Below are positions 42,823-53,417 of a stretch of DNA of 64,000 bases, piece by piece. Each line of letters starts with the position of its first letter. Positions within the stretch are counted from its first letter, which is position 1. This DNA is from Rhizobium halophilum (GTDB lineage: Bacteria > Pseudomonadota > Alphaproteobacteria > Rhizobiales > Rhizobiaceae), in contig NZ_JAKJHS010000001.1 in the NCBI RefSeq assembly GCF_021648825.1, positions 496,001-560,000 of the forward strand, given 5' to 3'. Below the pieces are notes generated by a model. The model was not told the origin of the DNA, ran no database searches, and saw nothing but the letters and a program-made list of their open reading frames with translations. Made by a program: the position numbers and the translations under genes.

Positions 42823-43857
42823 ATGGACGTAACAGCCAGTTACATGCCGCCAGGTCACCCCCAGATCAAATTCGGAAAAGTCGGCGTTCTTCTCGTCAAC
42901 CTCGGCACGCCGGATGGCACTGACTACTGGCCGATGCGCCGCTATCTCGCCGAGTTCCTCTCTGACCGGCGCGTGATCGAATGGTCCAGGCTCTACTGGT
43001 ATCCGATCCTCTACGGCATCGTGCTGAACAAGCGCCCTCAAAAGGTCGGCAAGGCCTACGAAGAGATCTGGAACAAGGACCTGAACGAGAGCTATCTGCG
43101 CACCTATACCCGCAACCAGGCGGAGCTGATGGCAGCCGCGATGAAAGATCTGCAGAACGTCGTCGTCGACTGGGCGATGCGCTATGGCACCCCCTCCATC
43201 GCCTCCAAGATCGATGAACTCTACGCGCAGGGCTGCGAGCGGATCCTGCTCTTCCCGCTTTATCCGCAGTATGCCGCTTCGACGACGGCGACCGTGAACG
43301 ACAAGGCCTTCGAGCACCTGATGAAGATGCGTTGGCAGCCAGCGCTTCGGACCGTCCCGCCCTATCACGACGATCCGACCTATATCGATGCGCTTGCGGT
43401 CTCGGTAGAGAAGGCCCTGGCGCAGATCGACTGGGAGCCGGAAATGCTGGTCGCTTCCTTCCACGGCATCCCGCAATCCTACTTCAAGCAGGGGGATCCC
43501 TACCACTGCCATTGCCAGAAGACCGGCCGGCTGCTGCGCGAGCGCCTCGGCCTGCCGAAGGAGAAGTTCATGGTTACCTTCCAGTCCCGCTTCGGGCCGG
43601 AAGAATGGCTCCAGCCCTACACGGACAAGACGATGGAGAAGCTGGGCGACGAAGGCATCAAGCGCATCGCCGTCATCAACCCCGGCTTCGTGTCCGACTG
43701 TCTCGAAACACTGGAGGAAATCGCCGGCGAGGCTGGGGAAATCTTCCAGCACCACGGCGGCGAGAAGTTCCTCCACATCCCCTGCCTCAACGACAGCCCG
43801 GAGGGCATGCACGTGCTGGAAAAGGTCGTACGCCGCGAGATTCAGGGCTGGGTCTGA
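42823..43857 (+). CDS. hemH: Ferrochelatase
   Basis: 344 residues. It inserts Fe2+ into protoporphyrin IX, the last step of haem synthesis. Conserved GVLLVNLGTPDGTDYWPMRR starts near 21. The active-site SFHGIPQSYFKQGDPYHCHC near 206 carries the catalytic His, and TFQSRFGPEEWLQPYTDKTM near 247 and NPGFVSDCLETLEEI near 287 complete the family pattern. Inner-membrane associated or cytosolic. It has its own promoter region after the upstream terminator. Confidence 0.96.
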   Translation: MDVTASYMPPGHPQIKFGKVGVLLVNLGTPDGTDYWPMRRYLAEFLSDRRVIEWSRLYWYPILYGIVLNKRPQKVGKAYEEIWNKDLNESYLRTYTRNQAELMAAAMKDLQNVVVDWAMRYGTPSIASKIDELYAQGCERILLFPLYPQYAASTTATVNDKAFEHLMKMRWQPALRTVPPYHDDPTYIDALAVSVEKALAQIDWEPEMLVASFHGIPQSYFKQGDPYHCHCQKTGRLLRERLGLPKEKFMVTFQSRFGPEEWLQPYTDKTMEKLGDEGIKRIAVINPGFVSDCLETLEEIAGEAGEIFQHHGGEKFLHIPCLNDSPEGMHVLEKVVRREIQGWV

Positions 43858-43927
43858 CCTCCTTCGTTTCATCCCGGGCGGGAACATGATACTCCAGTCT
43901 CAAATTTCTTGAGCTGGAGGGTCAGCC

Positions 43928-44977
43928 ATGCTGGGCGGCTTCGATATCGTCGTGATTGTCATCGTTCTCCTTGTCATCCTGGTCCTGTTCGCCGGGATCA
44001 AAACGGTGCCGCAGGGTTATCGCTATACCGTCGAAAGATTCGGGCGCTATACGCGCACGCTCGATCCGGGCCTGAACCTGATCACGCCGTTCATCGAGCG
44101 CATCGGCGCCCGGATGAACGTGATGGAGCAGGTGCTCGACATTCCGACTCAGGAGGTCATCACCAAGGACAACGCGAGTGTTTCGGCGGATGCCGTGGCG
44201 TTCTACCAGGTGCTGAACCCGGCCCAGGCCGCCTATCAGATTTCCGATCTCCGCAATGCGATCCAGAACCTGACCATGACCAACATCCGCTCGGTCATGG
44301 GATCGATGGATCTCGACGAGCTCCTCTCCAACCGCGAGGTCATCAACGAGCGACTTCTACGCGTCGTGGACGAGGCTGTTGGTCCTTGGGGGATCAAGGT
44401 AACCCGCGTCGAGATCAAGGACATCCAGCCGCCGGCCGACCTTGTTCAGTCCATGGGCCGCCAAATGAAGGCGGAGCGGGAGAAGCGCGCTCAGGTCTTG
44501 GAGGCGGAGGGCTCCCGCAACGCACAGATCTTGCGCGCGGAAGGGGCGAAGCAGGCTGCCGTCCTCCAAGCTGAAGGCGAGCGTGAAGCCGCCTTCCGTC
44601 AGGCCGAGGCACGCGAGCGTTTGGCCGAAGCCGAGGCCAAGGCGACCCAGTCGGTTTCGCAAGCCATTGCCCTTGGCGACGTTCAGGCCATCAACTACTT
44701 TGTCGCCCAGAAATACACCGAAGCCCTCGCCGAAATCGGCAAGGCGCCGAACTCCAAGATCGTCCTGATGCCGATGGAGGCCTCTTCGCTCATCGGCTCG
44801 CTCGGCGGTATCGGCGCGATTGCGAAGGAAGTGTTCGGCGACGGTGACGGGCCTGCGCGTGTTAGCTTAACGGTGCCGCAACAGCCGGCCTCGCCATCGT
44901 CTTCGCGACAGGCGCCCTTGGCCGCGCCCCGCACCACGCCGCCCGTCAACCCATTCGCGCCGCGAAGCGAGACTTGA
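43928..44977 (+). CDS. SPFH/stomatin-like membrane protein (QmcA type)
   Basis: 349 residues. An N-terminal membrane helix (about 6-26) is followed by a band-7/SPFH domain at 28-190 ([40 protein letters not shown]) and a coiled coil rich in Ala/Glu at 190-260 ([20 protein letters not shown]). These proteins form large oligomers in membrane microdomains and partner with NfeD proteins, and an NfeD gene follows directly. Often annotated QmcA or paraslipin. GGAGGG stands 6 nt before the ATG. Confidence 0.9.
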   Translation: MLGGFDIVVIVIVLLVILVLFAGIKTVPQGYRYTVERFGRYTRTLDPGLNLITPFIERIGARMNVMEQVLDIPTQEVITKDNASVSADAVAFYQVLNPAQAAYQISDLRNAIQNLTMTNIRSVMGSMDLDELLSNREVINERLLRVVDEAVGPWGIKVTRVEIKDIQPPADLVQSMGRQMKAEREKRAQVLEAEGSRNAQILRAEGAKQAAVLQAEGEREAAFRQAEARERLAEAEAKATQSVSQAIALGDVQAINYFVAQKYTEALAEIGKAPNSKIVLMPMEASSLIGSLGGIGAIAKEVFGDGDGPARVSLTVPQQPASPSSSRQAPLAAPRTTPPVNPFAPRSET

Positions 44978-44979
44978 CC

Positions 44980-45435
44980 ATGCTAAAGACCCTCGCCGCC
45001 AATCTCGGCCCCTGGAGTTGGTGGATCATCGGCATCGTTCTGCTCGCCGCCGAACTGGCGGCGCCGGGCGTCTTCCTGATCTGGATCAGTGCCGCCGCGA
45101 TCGTGGTCGGCGCGCTGTCCTTGCTGCTCTGGGATGCGGCCTGGTGGTCATGGCAGTTGCAGTTCGTGCTCTTTGCAGCCTTTGCCGGAGCTTTTGCCCT
45201 TGCTGGACGCCGCTTCTATGGCAAGCCGCACACCAGCGACGAGCCCCATCTCAACCGCCGTGGCGAAAGCCTTGTCGGCCGCACCGCGACCTTGCGTGAA
45301 CCGATCAGCGAGGGACGAGGCAGGATTCGCCTCGACGACACTTGGTGGCCGGTCCTGGGGCCGGACTTGCCGGCGGGAACACGGGTCAAGATCGTTTCTG
45401 CGGACGGCCGCGATCTTCGGGTCGAGATGATCTGA
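44980..45435 (+). CDS. NfeD family membrane protein
   Basis: 151 residues. Two to three membrane helices (about 13-75) are followed by a small OB-fold domain (about 88-150: GESLVGRTATLREPISEGRG, WPVLGPDLPAGTRVKIV), which is the short NfeD1b layout without a protease domain. NfeD proteins act with SPFH partners in membrane organisation. The ATG at 44980 lies 3 nt after the SPFH stop. A TTG at 44974 overlapping that stop is an alternative. Its stop abuts the stop of convergent kdsD with no gap. Confidence 0.88.
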   Translation: MLKTLAANLGPWSWWIIGIVLLAAELAAPGVFLIWISAAAIVVGALSLLLWDAAWWSWQLQFVLFAAFAGAFALAGRRFYGKPHTSDEPHLNRRGESLVGRTATLREPISEGRGRIRLDDTWWPVLGPDLPAGTRVKIVSADGRDLRVEMI

Positions 45436-46440
45436 TCAGGCCACGCCGACACGCAGCAGGTCGTGGAAATGCACGATCCCCACGGGGCGATTGTCATCGT
45501 TCACAACAATAAGGGCCGAGATGTTGTACTGATTGAGGATGGCCATGGCCGTGGTGGCAAGAGTTTTCTCCTGCACCGTCTTTGGGCTCTGGCTCATGAT
45601 GTCATCAACGATCATGGCGCTGAGGTTGAGATTGAGCCCACGCGCCAGATCCCCATCGGTGACGACCCCGCACAGGCAGCCATCTTCGTCCACAACGCCG
45701 ACACAACCGAAGCGCATTTCGGAGAGCGTCATCACGGCGGTCGGCAGCGGGGTACCTTTCGGCACGAGAGGCACCCGGCTGCCGGTATGCATGATGTCGC
45801 TGATGTGGCTGAGCATGGCGCCCAGGTTGCCGCCAGGATGAAAAACGCGGAAATCCAGTGCCGTGAAACCGCGCGCCTCCAGAAGTGCCACGGCCAGCGC
45901 ATCCCCGATCGCGAGTTGCATCATCGTGGAGGTGGTTGGCGCCAGCCCGTGGGGGCAGGCTTCCTGCTCCTTTGGGAGCAGCAAGACAATGTCCGCTTCC
46001 CGTGCAAGGGTGGAGACCTCTCCTGAGGTCAGAGCAATAAGCGGGATCGAAAACCTTCGACAATAGGCAACGATGCTCTGCAGTTCGGCCGTCTCGCCGC
46101 TCCAGGATACGGCAATCACCGCATCCTTTCGAGAGATCATGCCAAGATCGCCGTGATTGGCCTCCGCTGCATGAACAAAGGATGCCGGGGTCCCAGTCGA
46201 GGCAAGCGAGGCCGCAAGCTTCGCACCGATGTGCCCGCTCTTGCCGACACCGGTAACGATGACGCGGCCGGCCAGGCCGAGAATGAGGTCGACAGCGTGC
46301 TGGAACGGCTCAGCGAGAGCACCCTGCAGTGCCTGCTCAAGCGCAGCTAGTCCGTTTTTCTCGATCCCGATGGTCCGCAGAGCCGACTGCAGGATGTCGA
46401 AGTCTGTAGGTTTGATGGCGCTCTTGATCATGACTTGCAT
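45436..46440 (-). CDS. kdsD: Arabinose-5-phosphate isomerase (KpsF/GutQ family)
   Basis: 334 residues. SIS domain about 45-190 (GRVIVTGVGKSGHIGAKLAA, AVSWSGETAEL, HGLAPTTSTMMQLAIGDALA) followed by two CBS domains (about 215-330). It isomerises ribulose-5-phosphate to arabinose-5-phosphate, the first step of KDO synthesis for lipopolysaccharide. Start 46440 has GAAGGGA 5 nt upstream. A further in-frame ATG at 46503 lacks a ribosome-binding site. It is divergent from an outer-membrane barrel gene, a fitting envelope context. Confidence 0.92.
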   Translation of the reverse strand: MQVMIKSAIKPTDFDILQSALRTIGIEKNGLAALEQALQGALAEPFQHAVDLILGLAGRVIVTGVGKSGHIGAKLAASLASTGTPASFVHAAEANHGDLGMISRKDAVIAVSWSGETAELQSIVAYCRRFSIPLIALTSGEVSTLAREADIVLLLPKEQEACPHGLAPTTSTMMQLAIGDALAVALLEARGFTALDFRVFHPGGNLGAMLSHISDIMHTGSRVPLVPKGTPLPTAVMTLSEMRFGCVGVVDEDGCLCGVVTDGDLARGLNLNLSAMIVDDIMSQSPKTVQEKTLATTAMAILNQYNISALIVVNDDNRPVGIVHFHDLLRVGVA

Positions 46441-46556
46441 GTAATCCCTTCGCAGGATCGAGTCCACCGTTTCGGCTCGTTCGCCCTCGTGCTTCACAAG
46501 CATCTGTTAACCAAGAAGCTTTACCATCAGGCAACGATCGTGGGACCGACAGTGGG

Positions 46557-48161
46557 ATGATGGCAATGGAGCAGCAAGGCCGGCAGCGCGCCCCGCGGCG
46601 AACCGTCCTGGCACTTTTGCTGGCATGCTCGGCCTTGATCAACCCAGAGAACGGACTGGCCCAGACGCTCTATCCGGCCCGCGCCAGCCAGGAACTCGAA
46701 CCCGCCTCTTCGATCCAGAGCCGCCCCGCGGATGGAACCTGGGCCTCTGCTTCACCGGTTGGCGTGACCCCGCTTGGCAGCCGCTCCGCCGCCGCGAGCA
46801 GTTCGACCTCCCTCGCGATCGGCCGTGCCGAGCCCGCCCCTGGATCTGAGGGCGCAACAGTCCCTGAGACGGTCTTGACCTCTGCGTCCCCTCCAGATGG
46901 CCAAGTCATAACCGGAGCCACCAGCGCGGGGAATGGTACGCCGATCAACGATCCCCCTTATGAGGAGGATCTCACTCCTTCCTTCGAGGATCTGCGCGAT
47001 CCGGCGGAAGAAGAGTTTGCGTTAGAAGAAGCAGCTACGGCGCCAGACGATCCCGGCGGCATTCGCCTGGGGACCCTCCTGCTGCGCCCGTCGATCAGCC
47101 AGTCGATCAATCGGGAGCTAATCAAGGACGGCGCGGCAGATACCAGGCGCAACTACCTTGGCACAACCATCCGCGGGACGCTGAGCTCTGACTGGTCTCG
47201 ACATCAGCTTTCCGTGACCGGCGAAGCGATGATCGAACGCAATATCGGCGACGGTGACAGCCCTGATCCCGAGGGACAGTTCGATGCTGATCTTCGGCTC
47301 GACCTCAGCGACACCACCGTTGCGAACATCTCCGCCGGCTACGATTTCGAGCGCGAAGACAACAGCGATCCGAATGCCATCGGAGGAGCATCCTCCCAAT
47401 CGACAGTTCATCAATTCCGCAGCGGCATCACTCTCGAGCGCGACGCTGGCATCCTTCGGGGTCTGGCCGGGCTTGGTGTCAATCGCGAGATCTACGGAGA
47501 CGCAAAGCTTCAGGACGGTTCGAGCCTCGATCTCAGCGACCGCGATCGCACCACGGTGGATGGCCGGCTGCGCCTGGGTTACGAGATCTCTCCCGCCCTA
47601 ATCCCCTTCGTTGAGATCCGCGGTGGTCGCACATTCTACGATGAACGGCAGGATGCGGGAGGCTACGAAAGGTCCTCATGGATCTATGGCGCGCGTGGCG
47701 GTGTCGAAGTCGATCTTGGAGAGAAGCTGAGAGGCGAGCTTGGCGCCGGATACGAGTGGGTCGACTATATCGACCGGCGCCTTGAGACACTCGATGGCGT
47801 AGCGCTTGACGGGCGTCTGAACTGGTCTCCCCGCCGCGGAACAGATCTCGACCTTGCCTTGCGCACGACTCTGCAGGATGCCGCAAGCGCAGGTTCTAAC
47901 GGCTGGGTCGAGTATAATCTCGCCGCCACCTTGACGCATCAGTTGCGACACAATCTCGTCGGCCGGCTCACAGGAGGCGCAACGCAGCGCGAGTTCCCGC
48001 ACACGGCCGACGAAACCACCTGGACCACCGGCGCCGGCCTGACCTGGAACGTGAGCCGCTATCTGGAGATGACGACGGCGGTGGAATACGAGCTGACTGA
48101 CCGCGTCGGCACAGACACCAGGACGCTTCGGGCCGGTCTCGGCCTTACCCTTCGCCGATAG
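46557..48161 (+). CDS. Outer-membrane beta-barrel protein
   Basis: 534 residues. Signal peptide region about 16-37 (LALLLACSALINPENGLAQ). A low-complexity Ser/Ala/Pro-rich stretch runs to about 150 and ends in a very acidic segment (EEDLTPSFEDLRDPAEEEFA). A C-terminal barrel (about 165-534) has alternating hydrophobic/polar strands separated by Asp/Gly turns and ends in ...RAGLGLTLRR. It resembles the rhizobial outer membrane beta-barrel family (formerly DUF2320 type). No plug or known substrate motif. Likely a surface protein of unknown role. ATG 46557 is followed by in-frame ATGs at codons 2 and 4. Confidence 0.72.
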   Translation: MMAMEQQGRQRAPRRTVLALLLACSALINPENGLAQTLYPARASQELEPASSIQSRPADGTWASASPVGVTPLGSRSAAASSSTSLAIGRAEPAPGSEGATVPETVLTSASPPDGQVITGATSAGNGTPINDPPYEEDLTPSFEDLRDPAEEEFALEEAATAPDDPGGIRLGTLLLRPSISQSINRELIKDGAADTRRNYLGTTIRGTLSSDWSRHQLSVTGEAMIERNIGDGDSPDPEGQFDADLRLDLSDTTVANISAGYDFEREDNSDPNAIGGASSQSTVHQFRSGITLERDAGILRGLAGLGVNREIYGDAKLQDGSSLDLSDRDRTTVDGRLRLGYEISPALIPFVEIRGGRTFYDERQDAGGYERSSWIYGARGGVEVDLGEKLRGELGAGYEWVDYIDRRLETLDGVALDGRLNWSPRRGTDLDLALRTTLQDAASAGSNGWVEYNLAATLTHQLRHNLVGRLTGGATQREFPHTADETTWTTGAGLTWNVSRYLEMTTAVEYELTDRVGTDTRTLRAGLGLTLRR

Positions 48162-48211
48162 CAAAACGCCCGACACTGGGCCGGGCGCTCGTTCCTTCAG
48201 GTGATATCGGC

Positions 48212-49096
48212 TCAGCCGAGCCTGCCGACCATGTCCTTTAGCGGGCCCTCGATCGCGGGACGGATGTCGCCGCGCTGCAGGGCGAAGGCTAGGTTGGCAA
48301 GAATGAAGCCATCCTTGGCGCCGCAGTCGAAGGTCTGCCCTTTGAAATGGTAGGCGGCGAAGTCCTGTTGATTGGCGAGCGCGAGCATGCCGTCGGTGAG
48401 CTGGATTTCGTTGCCGGCACCTCGCTCCTGCGTCTCCAGGATATCGAAGATTTCCGGTTGTAGGATGTAGCGGCCATTGATGTAGAAGTTCGAGGGTGCC
48501 GTCCCCTTGGCCGGTTTCTCGACCATCTGGGTGATCTTGAAGCCTTCTCCGACTTTGTCACCCACGCCCACGATGCCGTATTTATGAGCCATCTCGGGAT
48601 CGCACTCCTCCACCGCCAGAACATTCCCGCCGGTTTGCTCGTAGATCTCCACCATGCCCTTGAGGCAGCTCTTCTGCGACGACATGATCATGTCAGGAAG
48701 CAGGACGGCAAAGGGTTCGTTGCCGACGATGTCGCGAGCGCACCACACGGCGTGCCCGAGGCCGAGCGGCACCTGCTGGCGCGTGAAGCTCGCCGTCCCG
48801 GCCGTCGGCAGCAGGTCCGCGAGCAGGCTGAGTTCAGCGTTCTTGTTGCGCTCGCGCAGCATCTGCTCCAGTTCGTACTGGATGTCGAAATAGTCTTCGA
48901 TGACGCCCTTGCCGCGGCCCGTGACGAACACGAAGTGTTCGATGCCGGCTTCCGCTGCCTCGTCCACGACATACTGGATGACCGGCTTGTCGACGACAGT
49001 CAGCATTTCCTTCGGTACGGCCTTTGTGGCCGGAAGGAACCGGGTGCCCAACCCCGCCACTGGAAAGACCGCCTTACGAATCTTCTTCTGTGCCAC
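48212..49096 (-). CDS. galU: UTP-glucose-1-phosphate uridylyltransferase
   Basis: 294 residues. It makes UDP-glucose for exopolysaccharide, lipopolysaccharide and glucan synthesis. Nucleotidyltransferase motif [20 protein letters not shown] at 11-30, then [22 protein letters not shown] and VEKPAKG near 195. GTG 49096 is chosen because a perfect AGGAGG lies 5 nt upstream. A longer in-frame extension to 49183 has no such site. It is convergent with the outer-membrane barrel gene; a short CGCCCG/CGGGCG hairpin lies between the two stops. Confidence 0.95.
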   Translation of the reverse strand: MAQKKIRKAVFPVAGLGTRFLPATKAVPKEMLTVVDKPVIQYVVDEAAEAGIEHFVFVTGRGKGVIEDYFDIQYELEQMLRERNKNAELSLLADLLPTAGTASFTRQQVPLGLGHAVWCARDIVGNEPFAVLLPDMIMSSQKSCLKGMVEIYEQTGGNVLAVEECDPEMAHKYGIVGVGDKVGEGFKITQMVEKPAKGTAPSNFYINGRYILQPEIFDILETQERGAGNEIQLTDGMLALANQQDFAAYHFKGQTFDCGAKDGFILANLAFALQRGDIRPAIEGPLKDMVGRLG

Positions 49097-49293
49097 GCAC
49101 ACCTCCTGAGCACATTTCGATGTGCTAATCACAATCCCGTCATTTTGGGCTGATTTACGTTCGGATACAACCGGTGACGCCATCTTGTAGAATATGGTAA
49201 AGGGTTTGTTGACCCTGTGCTGTTATCCATTCGTTAAGCCGGACACCATGCTCGGTGAAGTATGAACTTGATGAGCAACGGACACGACTGCCG

Positions 49294-50514
49294 ATGACAC
49301 TCTTTTCTACCAATCGCATTCGCGGCCTCGCCCTCGCCCTGATCGCAGGGGCTGCCCTCGCGACCACTCCGATACATGCCCGCGCCGATGCGGGTTTCAA
49401 GTCTTGGATTGCAGATTTCTACCCGACTGCGGCCAAGGCCGGCATCAGCCGTTCAACCTATGACAAAGCGTTCGCAGGCATTACCGGACCGGACAGGGCG
49501 GTGCTTGAGAAAGCCGCCTACCAGCCGGAGTTCAAGTCCCAGGTCTGGGACTATCTCGATTCCCGCGTGAACCCTTATACCGTGCAGATCGGCCAGCAGA
49601 TGCTGTCGAAGCATGGGCGTACGCTGTCTGCCCTCGAACGCCATTTTGGCGTGGACAAACATGTTCTTCTGGCCATCTGGTCCATGGAATCCAATTACGG
49701 AGCCGTCCTGGAGAAGCCGGATCGCCTGCATCATGTCCCGCAAGCCTTAGCCACGCTTGCCTGGGGCGATCCGAAGCGGGCCAAGTTTGCACGTACGCAG
49801 CTTGTCTCTGCGCTGAAGATCCTTCAATCGGGTGACATCACGCCGGGCCATCTCACCGGCTCCTGGGCAGGCGCCATGGGCCACACACAGTTCATCCCGT
49901 CGAGCTATCTCCTCTACAAGTTCGATGCCGACGGCAATGGCAGTGCCGATATCTGGAACTCCATTCCGGACGCGCTTGCGACCTCCGCCAACCTGCTGGC
50001 CAAGAACGGTTGGCAGACGGGCAAGACCTGGGGCTATGAAGCGGTCCTGCCGCGTGGCGCTGCAAAGTACGACGGCCAGACCAAGACCTTGGCACAGTGG
50101 GCGGCGCTCGGCTTCGCGCGCCCCAACGGCAAGCCCTTTCCTCGCCCGAGCGATCGCGCTGAACTGAAGCTGATGGCCGGCGCCGGTGGTCCCGCCTTCC
50201 TCATGACGCGCAACTTCTTCGTGATCAAACGTTACAATGCAGCTGATACCTACGCTCTTGCGGTGGGCCTGCTCGCCGACCAGATCGCCGGCTTTGGCGG
50301 GATGCAGCAGCGCTGGCCGCGACCGGATGGCACCCTCGACGTGGCGGAGAAGTTCGAACTGCAGACGAAGCTCAAGCAACTCGGTTACTACCAGGGTGAA
50401 ATTGACGGAAACTTCGGCTCCGGCTCGAAGGCGGCCATTTCCGCGATCCAGCAGCGGCTGGGGATGGAAGCCAATGGTGAGCCGTCGCATCACCTTCTCA
50501 AGGCGCTGCGCTGA
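49294..50514 (+). CDS. Lytic murein transglycosylase, MltB type, with peptidoglycan-binding domain
   Basis: 406 residues. Signal peptide to about 32 (GAALATTPIHARA). SLT-2 catalytic domain about 36-330 with Glu132 in IWSMESNYG as catalytic acid, plus GAMGHTQFIPSSYLLY and DADGNGSADIWNSIPDALAT. The C-terminal peptidoglycan-binding-1 domain is at about 345-402 (LQTKLKQLGYYQGEIDGNFG). It cleaves the glycan strand to anhydro-muropeptides in the periplasm. ATG 49294 gives a clean signal peptide, while 49255 adds 13 polar residues. The next gene, a secreted SGNH protein, follows 70 nt later. Confidence 0.92.
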   Translation: MTLFSTNRIRGLALALIAGAALATTPIHARADAGFKSWIADFYPTAAKAGISRSTYDKAFAGITGPDRAVLEKAAYQPEFKSQVWDYLDSRVNPYTVQIGQQMLSKHGRTLSALERHFGVDKHVLLAIWSMESNYGAVLEKPDRLHHVPQALATLAWGDPKRAKFARTQLVSALKILQSGDITPGHLTGSWAGAMGHTQFIPSSYLLYKFDADGNGSADIWNSIPDALATSANLLAKNGWQTGKTWGYEAVLPRGAAKYDGQTKTLAQWAALGFARPNGKPFPRPSDRAELKLMAGAGGPAFLMTRNFFVIKRYNAADTYALAVGLLADQIAGFGGMQQRWPRPDGTLDVAEKFELQTKLKQLGYYQGEIDGNFGSGSKAAISAIQQRLGMEANGEPSHHLLKALR

Positions 50515-50584
50515 GTTGACAACAACATCCTCTCGCCCCAGATCGCGCTCTTGAGCTCCTGCGGCGAGAACAGACGGCAAAAGC

Positions 50585-51799
50585 ATGAAGGTTTTGCAGA
50601 ATATGGGCGGTCTCCGCATCTTCCGCCGGTGCATGGTGATCTTCCTCACCCTGTTGCTGGCATGGCCCATGCATTGGGACAGAGCTTCCGCGCAGGAGCC
50701 GGCTCCGCGTCGCAACCTTCTTGATATGATCTTCGGCGGTGGCCGGCGCTACATCGATCCGCCGCCGCCGATGCGGGAAGTCGCTCCACGGCGTCAGCGG
50801 CAACGCGAACAGAGGCCGCCGAGACGCAACCGTGCTCCAGCAGCACGAGCCTCGGCTCCGCGGCCTGCACCACCCCCAGCGCCTGCAAAGCCAGAACCGG
50901 TCGAAAAGCTCGAGAATGCGCGGTCGATCCTGGTGGTCGGAGATTTCCTCGCCGGCGGTCTCGGCAGCGAACTCCAGACAGCTTTCGAGCAGTCACCGGG
51001 TGTGGTCGTGGAAGAGAGAAGTAACGGCTCTTCCGGCCTCGTGCGCCAGGACTACTACAACTGGCCAGAGCAATTGCCGACGGCCTTGGACGAGGTCAAA
51101 CCAGCGCTGGTGGTTGTGATGATCGGGGCCAACGACCGGCAGCAGATGAAGACGCAAGGGGGCCAACTTGATTTCCCCGCTGATGACTGGTTCAGGGAGT
51201 ATGAGCGCCGCGTGCGGGAAATCGGCACCATTGTCACCGACCGAGGCATTCCGCTTTTGTGGGTTGGTCTGCCATCCTTCCAGTCGCCGTCGCTGATGCG
51301 CGACGCCGTGAAGCTCAATGGGATTTACCGCGCCGAGATGTCCAAGATCGGCGGAGAGTTCGTGGATATCTGGGATGGCTTTGTCGATGAGGAAGGCAAG
51401 TTCGTCATCACGGGGTCTGATATGAACGGCCAACAGGCCCGCCTGCGGGGTTCTGACGGCATCGGCTTTACCACCGCCGGCAAGCGCAAGCTTGCGTTCT
51501 ACGTCGAAAAATATGCCCGACGGCATCTTGGGGAAATGGCCAGCCCGGAACTGGTGGAGCTTGATGCCAGCAACCTGCCGGAACTGCAGATCCTGCCGCC
51601 CTCACCCACGGCCGCGGTTCCTGTGCAGCCCATCAGTCTGACGGACCCGGAGTTGGACGGTGGCAGCGAGCTGCTCGGCGCAGCCCCACTCCCGGCCCCC
51701 ATCGTCGAGTCACCGCGCGACATGCTGGTCAAGCGCGGCGAACTTCCGCCCGCCCCAACGGGAAGGATAGACGACTACAGGCGTTCGGAAGAGCGCTGA
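50585..51799 (+). CDS. Secreted SGNH/GDSL hydrolase (DUF459)
   Basis: 404 residues. N-terminal hydrophobic signal (about 13-30), then a Pro/Arg-rich linker (about 40-105). The DUF459 SGNH domain is at about 115-310, with VVGDFLAGGLGSELQTAFEQ (block I in which Asp replaces the usual Ser position of GDS), MIGANDRQQM (block III), and SDGIGFTTAGKRKLAFYVEK, which should supply the final His-equivalent region but shows none in clear position. Catalysis is therefore uncertain. It follows MltB on the same strand, so a role in modifying peptidoglycan or wall polymers is plausible. Confidence 0.75.
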   Translation: MKVLQNMGGLRIFRRCMVIFLTLLLAWPMHWDRASAQEPAPRRNLLDMIFGGGRRYIDPPPPMREVAPRRQRQREQRPPRRNRAPAARASAPRPAPPPAPAKPEPVEKLENARSILVVGDFLAGGLGSELQTAFEQSPGVVVEERSNGSSGLVRQDYYNWPEQLPTALDEVKPALVVVMIGANDRQQMKTQGGQLDFPADDWFREYERRVREIGTIVTDRGIPLLWVGLPSFQSPSLMRDAVKLNGIYRAEMSKIGGEFVDIWDGFVDEEGKFVITGSDMNGQQARLRGSDGIGFTTAGKRKLAFYVEKYARRHLGEMASPELVELDASNLPELQILPPSPTAAVPVQPISLTDPELDGGSELLGAAPLPAPIVESPRDMLVKRGELPPAPTGRIDDYRRSEER

Positions 51800-51949
51800 A
51801 AATGGGTTCCCAAGACCGCGCCTTGCCGTAGTCGCCCCCGATGGCGGCCATTGCCGGTCTCCGCTCGATATGCTCTGCGAAAACCTTTAGGACGCCAATG
51901 GTCCGCGACCCCGTGTCGACTGGGATGCGCCGGTTGACGCCAGCGCCCA

Positions 51950-53404
51950 CTATACGGGCAGCACAGACGCCCCCATCAGCGCTTCGTCGATCGCGCGCGC
52001 TGCCTGGCGCCCCTCTCGGATTGCCCAGACAACCAGGGACTGGCCACGGCGCACGTCGCCAGCAACCCAGAACTTGTCGACCGATGTCCGGTAGTCGCGG
52101 TCGTTTGCGACGACATTGGTCGAGCCCCGACGGTCGACATTCAGCGTCAGCTTGCCTTCCAGTTCGCTCAGGACGCCCTCCTGCAGAGGCCCGGAGAAGC
52201 CGATGGCGATAAAGGCGAGGTCCGCCTTGATGATGAAGTCGGTGCCGGCGATTGGCCTACGACGCTCGTCCACCTCGCAGCAACGGACGCCCGTGAGATG
52301 CCCGTCTTCGCCGACGAACTCGAGTGTCGCCACCTGGAATTCGCGTTTAGCCCCCTCTGCTTGGGACGAGGAGGTGCGCATCTTGGTGGCCCAGAAGGGC
52401 CAGACGGCAAGCTTGTCTTCCTTTTCGGGAGGCTGTGGGCGGATGTCGAGTTGGGTGACCTTCACGGCCCCCTGGCGGAAAGCCGTGCCGACGCAGTCGG
52501 ACGCCGTGTCGCCGCCGCCGACGACTACGACATGCTTGGCACCGGCGATGATCGGATCCGCCGGCCAGCCGACGCTGTCGATATTCTCGCGACCGACGCG
52601 GCGGTTCTGCTGCACCAGATAGGGCATGGCGTCATGGACGCCCTGCAGGTCGACGCCGGGGATGCCGGCGGCGCGGGGCGTTTCCGACCCGCCGCAGTAG
52701 AGCACCGCGTCATGCTCGGCGAGCATCTGTTCGACCGGCATGTCGACACCGACGTTGACGCCGCAATGGAAGGTGACGCCCTCGCCCTTCATCTGCTCGA
52801 TGCGGCGGTCGATGAAGTTCTTCTCCAGCTTGAAGTCCGGGATGCCGTAGCGCAGCAGGCCGCCGGGCTTCGTCTCGCGCTCGTAGACATGCACGTCGTG
52901 GCCGGCGCGGCCGAGTTGCTGAGCCGCCGCCATGCCGGCGGGTCCGGAGCCGATGACCGCGACCTTTTTGCCGGTCTTTTCCGTCGCCGGCTGCGGGCCG
53001 ACCAGGCCAAGCTCATAGGCCTTGTCGGCAATCGCCTGCTCGATCGTCTTGATCGCGACCGGCGAGTCCTCAAGGTTCAGCGTGCAAGCCTCCTCGCAAG
53101 GGGCCGGGCAGACGCGACCCGTGAACTCCGGGAAGTTGTTGGTGGAATGCAGGTTGCGGATCGCCTCTTCCCACTTGCCGCTGTAGACGAGGTCGTTCCA
53201 GTCCGGGATCTGGTTGTGTACCGGACAGCCGGTCGGGCCGTGGCAGTAGGGAATGCCGCAATCCATGCAGCGTGCCGCCTGCTTGGTCACTTCCGCATCC
53301 GACATCGGGATGGTGAACTCGCGGAAATGGCGGATACGGTCCGATGCCGGCTGGTACTTCATGACCTGCCGGTCGATTTCCATGAAACCCGTTACCTTGC
53401 CCAT
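51950..53404 (-). CDS. gltD: Glutamate synthase small subunit
   Basis: 484 residues. N-terminal cysteine region ([20 protein letters not shown] near 42) for the 4Fe-4S clusters, an FAD site [19 protein letters not shown] near 147, an NADPH site [20 protein letters not shown] near 290 and a closing FAD segment near 450. It passes electrons from NADPH to the large subunit GltB. Together they make two glutamates from glutamine and 2-oxoglutarate. It lies 13 nt after a 55-residue membrane protein gene that separates it from gltB. Confidence 0.96.
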   Translation of the reverse strand: MGKVTGFMEIDRQVMKYQPASDRIRHFREFTIPMSDAEVTKQAARCMDCGIPYCHGPTGCPVHNQIPDWNDLVYSGKWEEAIRNLHSTNNFPEFTGRVCPAPCEEACTLNLEDSPVAIKTIEQAIADKAYELGLVGPQPATEKTGKKVAVIGSGPAGMAAAQQLGRAGHDVHVYERETKPGGLLRYGIPDFKLEKNFIDRRIEQMKGEGVTFHCGVNVGVDMPVEQMLAEHDAVLYCGGSETPRAAGIPGVDLQGVHDAMPYLVQQNRRVGRENIDSVGWPADPIIAGAKHVVVVGGGDTASDCVGTAFRQGAVKVTQLDIRPQPPEKEDKLAVWPFWATKMRTSSSQAEGAKREFQVATLEFVGEDGHLTGVRCCEVDERRRPIAGTDFIIKADLAFIAIGFSGPLQEGVLSELEGKLTLNVDRRGSTNVVANDRDYRTSVDKFWVAGDVRRGQSLVVWAIREGRQAARAIDEALMGASVLPV

Positions 53405-53417
53405 GTTTCGTCCCTTT

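Noticed and set aside
42451-43887. 478-codon frame antisense to hemH and the nucleotidase tail
   Set aside because: It crosses a strong terminator and two genuine genes; no family features.
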